The notes beneath the pieces were generated by a model. The model was given only the letters and a program-made list of their open reading frames with translations, searched no databases and was not told the origin of the DNA. From assembly GCA_034670405.1 (NCBI GenBank), contig JAXDDX010000013.1, forward strand, positions 5,037,001 through 5,101,000: a stretch of DNA of 64,000 bases, given 5' to 3'. The DNA is from Hoplostethus atlanticus (Eukaryota > Chordata > Actinopteri > Trachichthyiformes > Trachichthyidae). Of the stretch, positions 60,180 to 64,000 are shown piece by piece (the stretch's first letter is position 1; each line of letters starts with the position of its first letter). The translations under genes and the position numbers were made by a program.

Positions 60180-61430
60180 TTGATGCTGCATTGATGAGGC
60201 CAAATAGCCATCGTTGGTTTCGCTGAACAGTTTCTTCACACTCTACCCGCATCGTATAAGACATTCGTCCCAACCCTCATCGAAAAGGTTCTCCAAGCAG
60301 AGCAACCTCACTCATTAGTCCTTGGGTCAACAGCCTGTAATCGGTTTGCCTGTCTCTCACTTCCCCGCCCTCTCACACATTAGATTATGTGCAGCTGAGA
60401 GGGGATTTGGCATGCTAAGTTTCGTTAAGGCGACCCATTGACAGTCCATCATGCTTACCGCCAGCGGTAATGCAGAAATATTTCATTTGCATTGCTATTT
60501 AAGGAAACACCAGACAAATATTTATCCAGAAGCAGGGCGGATACTTAAGTGCATTGAAACCATGAAATTAGAGCAACACTATTGTTTTTTTAAAAAGTGA
60601 AATCGAGGACATCATAGTGTTTCAATGAGATCTACAACAATAACCGATAACAATTAGGATTTTTGTCCACATTTGTGGACAACACCAACGTATAAATCAA
60701 TGCCTGATGCTGTGGCAGTGGACTGAGCGTGAGCAACGGAAAGGGGATGAATGAAGCTAAAATAACAAACCAGAGACATTTTGTCGTGCAGTATTATTCC
60801 TACTGGCCTACTGTCCATTCCCCAAACAGCCTGGCTTTTCCCTACATTTCCCTTACCATTCCAGCCCCAACCTAATTTAATCACACACAAAAATCCTGGT
60901 AGATCCAGGATGTCCACAAAGAAGACTTAGAGGGGATGAGGGGTGGAGAGTGATCATCAAGGGTTTCTGTGGAGAAAGAGTGTCACTGAGATAAACGAAT
61001 TACCAATGTAATCATAGTCAGTAAGCAAAGTGACCAATTAGTGTTGTAAGGGAGACTGAGGACTGCATTACTCATTTAGTCATTGCAAATGTACAGGAAA
61101 TGAAATGGGGTAAGTTAGTCCCACAGCCACACCACAATGAAACTCCTTTCTTTTCTTTGTCCGTGTCCTAGCCAGCAGCCTCACACAGGCCGGCTCACCT
61201 TGCTGTTTTTGTCTGGTTTAACACGCCAGCGGGGATCCATTCTGTAGGCTGCCAGCGGGTGCTGGCATGTGGACAGCAAGACTAAATCATTGATACAATA
61301 CAAAGCTCTCTAAAGCTTTTAAATGATGGATGACATGGCGTACAACTCGACACAGAAAGAAGTGCCGGCAGAAACTCTTGAGTTACAAGGTGCAAAACTC
61401 AACCGTTGATTCGGACACCTGAGGCTGCTG
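60180..61430. other. Intergenic; candidate conserved segment 60180-60520
   Basis: 60180-60520 is repeat-free and contains an octamer ATTTGCAT at 60485. Possible regulatory DNA; conservation untested. No coding exon seen. Confidence 0.3.
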
Positions 61431-61436
61431 GCATGC

Positions 61437-61453
61437 GTGTGTATGTGTGTATG

Positions 61454-61509
<56 letters not shown>
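61437..61509. repeat. (GT)n microsatellite
   Basis: Long GT run with few interruptions, about 35 units. Confidence 0.95.
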
Positions 61510-61511
<2 letters not shown>

Positions 61512-64000
61512 GCACTACCCTAGAGTTAAAATAAGCAGTGAGGAAAACCAATCCAACAGCCACTTACCAGGGCAGGCAGGTATTACACAACCAGATACCT
61601 GCTAAATTCAAACATGTACAAATGGGTTTTAAATTTTAACTCAATGAAATCTATGTGTAGGTTGCTGAGACAACGACTGCTAGCCCTGTTTCAACTCCAA
61701 CCATATAGGTAAACCAGAAACATACCATATAAAACTTTGAGCTGTTCCAAAGCACATGCACATGGAAGACACATGACAAGGTGTATTTGGACTGTTTCTC
61801 CTTCCTCGGACTCCATATGCAATGAGTCACTCCATTATTTGCACATGAGTGACTGTCCAGATGGCCAACATGCAGCAGTGCTTTGGAATAATTAGCAAAG
61901 TCTAACAGGACCAAGGGAGAAATATAAGTCATTACAGCCATATTCAAAAGGGATTCAATGACGTCCTCAATCAACCTGTTCTGACCATCAATTACATTGA
62001 TTTTTTATTTTTTGACATCTTCTAATTTGTGTTAAAAATGAATGTTTGCAGTCCAAGTTTAACCAATATGCTACTATTAGTTCACCAGTCAGTGGTTAGA
62101 TATAGCTTTGAGCTACCATAAGCTAGCTAGCATAGCTTTGTAGTGCTACACAGAACTGACATTTGGCTAGCTTGCCAGTCTTCATGTAGCCCGCCTCTCC
62201 CCCTTGCAGAACAGCCTTACAGTAGATGCACACCTTACTAAATTCTACCAGCCAAGTAACATTTTTACCAGCCACGTTTTAACAGTTTATGCATAAGACA
62301 CACAGGACGCTGCCCGTTAGTAATGAAGACCAGATAACTCTAAAGCCTGAAACACTAGAAAGTTCAATTCATTTAGAAGTAATTCATTAATGAATCACCG
62401 CGGGCCCAGCACTACTGGCCAAAGGCTGTGGAACATGACCCTAGTTGGCCATTGTAATGCCAATTGGCTAACTGCTTAATGCAAAGTGAATGCATTGAGC
62501 AAACGTTTGGCTACAACTCTGTGATAAATATCTCAATGAAAACACAGTTTAGGTGGTCTATTGCATTTGGCTAGTGTGGCAGACCTTGTTGCTGATGGGA
62601 AATTCACCGACTCTGTCTGCTCCACTGTGCAGCAGCGGCTCACTGTGTACTATAGCCTATTTTATATGTTGAAGAAAGGAAGGTATCTACACTCTATATT
62701 ATCTTGGCACAAGGGGATGGCCTACATTCCCAGCAGGTTACATAATCAGCCCAGGTGAAGTTCAAGTCCTCATACAAAGACATGGACGAGTTTTGCTAGA
62801 TGCCGTCAATATTGCTCCCAGCGTTCAGGGCACACCTGATAAAAGAGGAGGAGGCGCTATAATGTTATATGAATTCTGACTTTTCCCTCTTCCCTTTTCA
62901 TTAACTATGCTTTTGTAAGAAGCATCACCACACACTGTAAATAGGAGAGTCTTTTCTGTCATAAATAAAAGGTGAGCTTGCTGTGGTAGCGATCTGCTCT
63001 CGGTGACTTGTTGATGCCTGGAGGTACAGCTCTCTTGTGGAGACCACTTTACAAAATCTCATATTCCAAAGTACACATGGATGCATGAGCATGCACGCAC
63101 ACAAACACACCCACACACACAAAATATTTCTTCTCGCATCATTTACATAACCCTGCCCCTTACCCTTTGTTTGTTTTTTATTTTACTCCGGTTTGTTTTT
63201 ATCGCTTCCGTCACACGTAGGCTCATCGCCCTCCAGCTAGGTCTTCCATGGGATGCGTCGTTGTGTCTTTAATGCACGCTGACAGCGGATACCGAGCTTG
63301 TGTAAGTGCACGTACTGTAAGAATCTGGACGGCTTTTTGAGGTTGGAGACAGAATTCCAAAAATAGTACCCCACAAATAATATGTTAAAATGATAATCTT
63401 GAGAAAAACAGGAACTTTGGAGTAGAATCTTCACTGGTCATCAGCCTGTCAGGGTGGCTGAGGGATGGGAAACATTCTCTGTCTTTAAGTAATAGTGCGT
63501 GTGTGTGTGCATGTGAACATGGGGGTGTGTGCATATGTTTGTGTACCTGTCTCTCTGCCTGTCTATCTGCTGGCTGGGGGGTTCAGAGAACGTCCTTGGT
63601 TGAGGAAGGGCAATATATGGTGATATATTCCACATACATTCTGGGAAGTGGCTCCCATTCCCAGGGGTGCCTGTAAGGGGGGTGTGGGGTGGGTGGGTAC
63701 CATGAATGATTCAGGGGGCCCTCAGAACTGCAGGGGCCCTGTAACATGCCAGGGATTGTAGATATTTAATGTGTATTGTGGAAGATTCCCAGCACCGCTG
63801 CTGCCCATTCCATCTAATTTCAGAAGCCATTGCCAGTGATGCATGTCTTTCCACTTCCGGGGGAAACAAAGGCAGAAGAAAATATCCTACATGTGCAAAA
63901 CAAGAATTCTTCCAAAGTGATACTAAGCAAAAAATACTAAATTAACTGTGGTCCCAGTGTCTTCTTCTGCTTTGCCCCATCAGTGATCTAGCATCAGTGA
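61510..64000. other. Intergenic, no gene recognised
   Basis: Includes AGCTAGCTAGC tracts near 62120, a CA-rich stretch at 63090-63122 and a GT-rich tract at 63497-63545. Short frames only. kcna5, expected next in the cluster, is not reached. Confidence 0.6.

Noticed and set aside
40485-64000. Search for kcna5, the expected third cluster member
   Set aside because: No T1, S4 ([13 protein letters not shown]) or GYGD-containing frame after kcna1; it must lie outside the window or be lost.
1-64000. tRNA, rRNA, CRISPR, phage or operon features
   Set aside because: None seen. The content is vertebrate nuclear DNA; tandem repeats present are microsatellites and minisatellites without CRISPR-like unique spacers.

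Overview
The window looks like a teleost (ray-finned fish) nuclear chromosome. It carries two intact voltage-gated potassium channel genes of the Shaker/Kv1 family, each with the whole coding region in one exon. They sit in about 60 kb of AT-rich non-coding DNA containing GT/GA/GATA microsatellites, small inverted-repeat transposons and fish-type LINE/SINE debris. There is no bacterial, phage, plasmid or CRISPR feature.

Gene content: kcna6 (Kv1.6-like, 478 aa, 7353-8789, +) and kcna1 (Kv1.1, 494 aa, 39000-40484, +) lie head-to-tail about 30 kb apart. From recalled vertebrate synteny (KCNA6-KCNA1-KCNA5 in that order, human 12p13) this is two thirds of the known tandem Kv1 cluster. kcna5 is not seen in the 23.5 kb after kcna1, and no exon of any flanking gene was recognised. 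Whether these are the a or b teleost duplicates cannot be decided here. Both proteins have the T1 assembly domain, S1-S6, the S4 arginine ladder, a GYGD filter, a PVP hinge and a C-terminal TDV PDZ ligand. They should be able to co-assemble into heterotetrameric delayed rectifiers of the axonal type. Each gene seems to have a GC-rich non-coding first exon, a short 5' UTR intron (about 458 bp in kcna6, 382 bp in kcna1) and a second exon with short upstream ORFs before the main ATG.

Layout: 1-5.9 kb, repeat-rich upstream DNA (SINE-like unit, L2-like LINE tail, inverted-repeat elements); 5.9-9.5 kb, kcna6; 9.5-37 kb, intergenic, with several inverted-repeat elements, a candidate distal terminal exon/3' UTR (15.3-20.9 kb) and a few repeat-free stretches that may be cis-regulatory; 37-41 kb, kcna1 promoter, leader, CDS and proximal 3' UTR; 41-64 kb, non-coding DNA with a 42/45-bp minisatellite (46.5-47.3 kb), a decayed LINE reverse transcriptase (58.7-59.8 kb, minus) and many microsatellites.

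No new multi-gene system is evident. The most interesting points are a cysteine at the outer-pore TEA position of the Kv1.6-like channel, upstream ORFs in both leaders (including an AUG-stop), a minisatellite with an inverted leading end, an array of short palindromes near 21 kb and a 34-bp perfect palindrome at 26.7 kb. Identities come from reading and recalled family sequences; no alignment was run.
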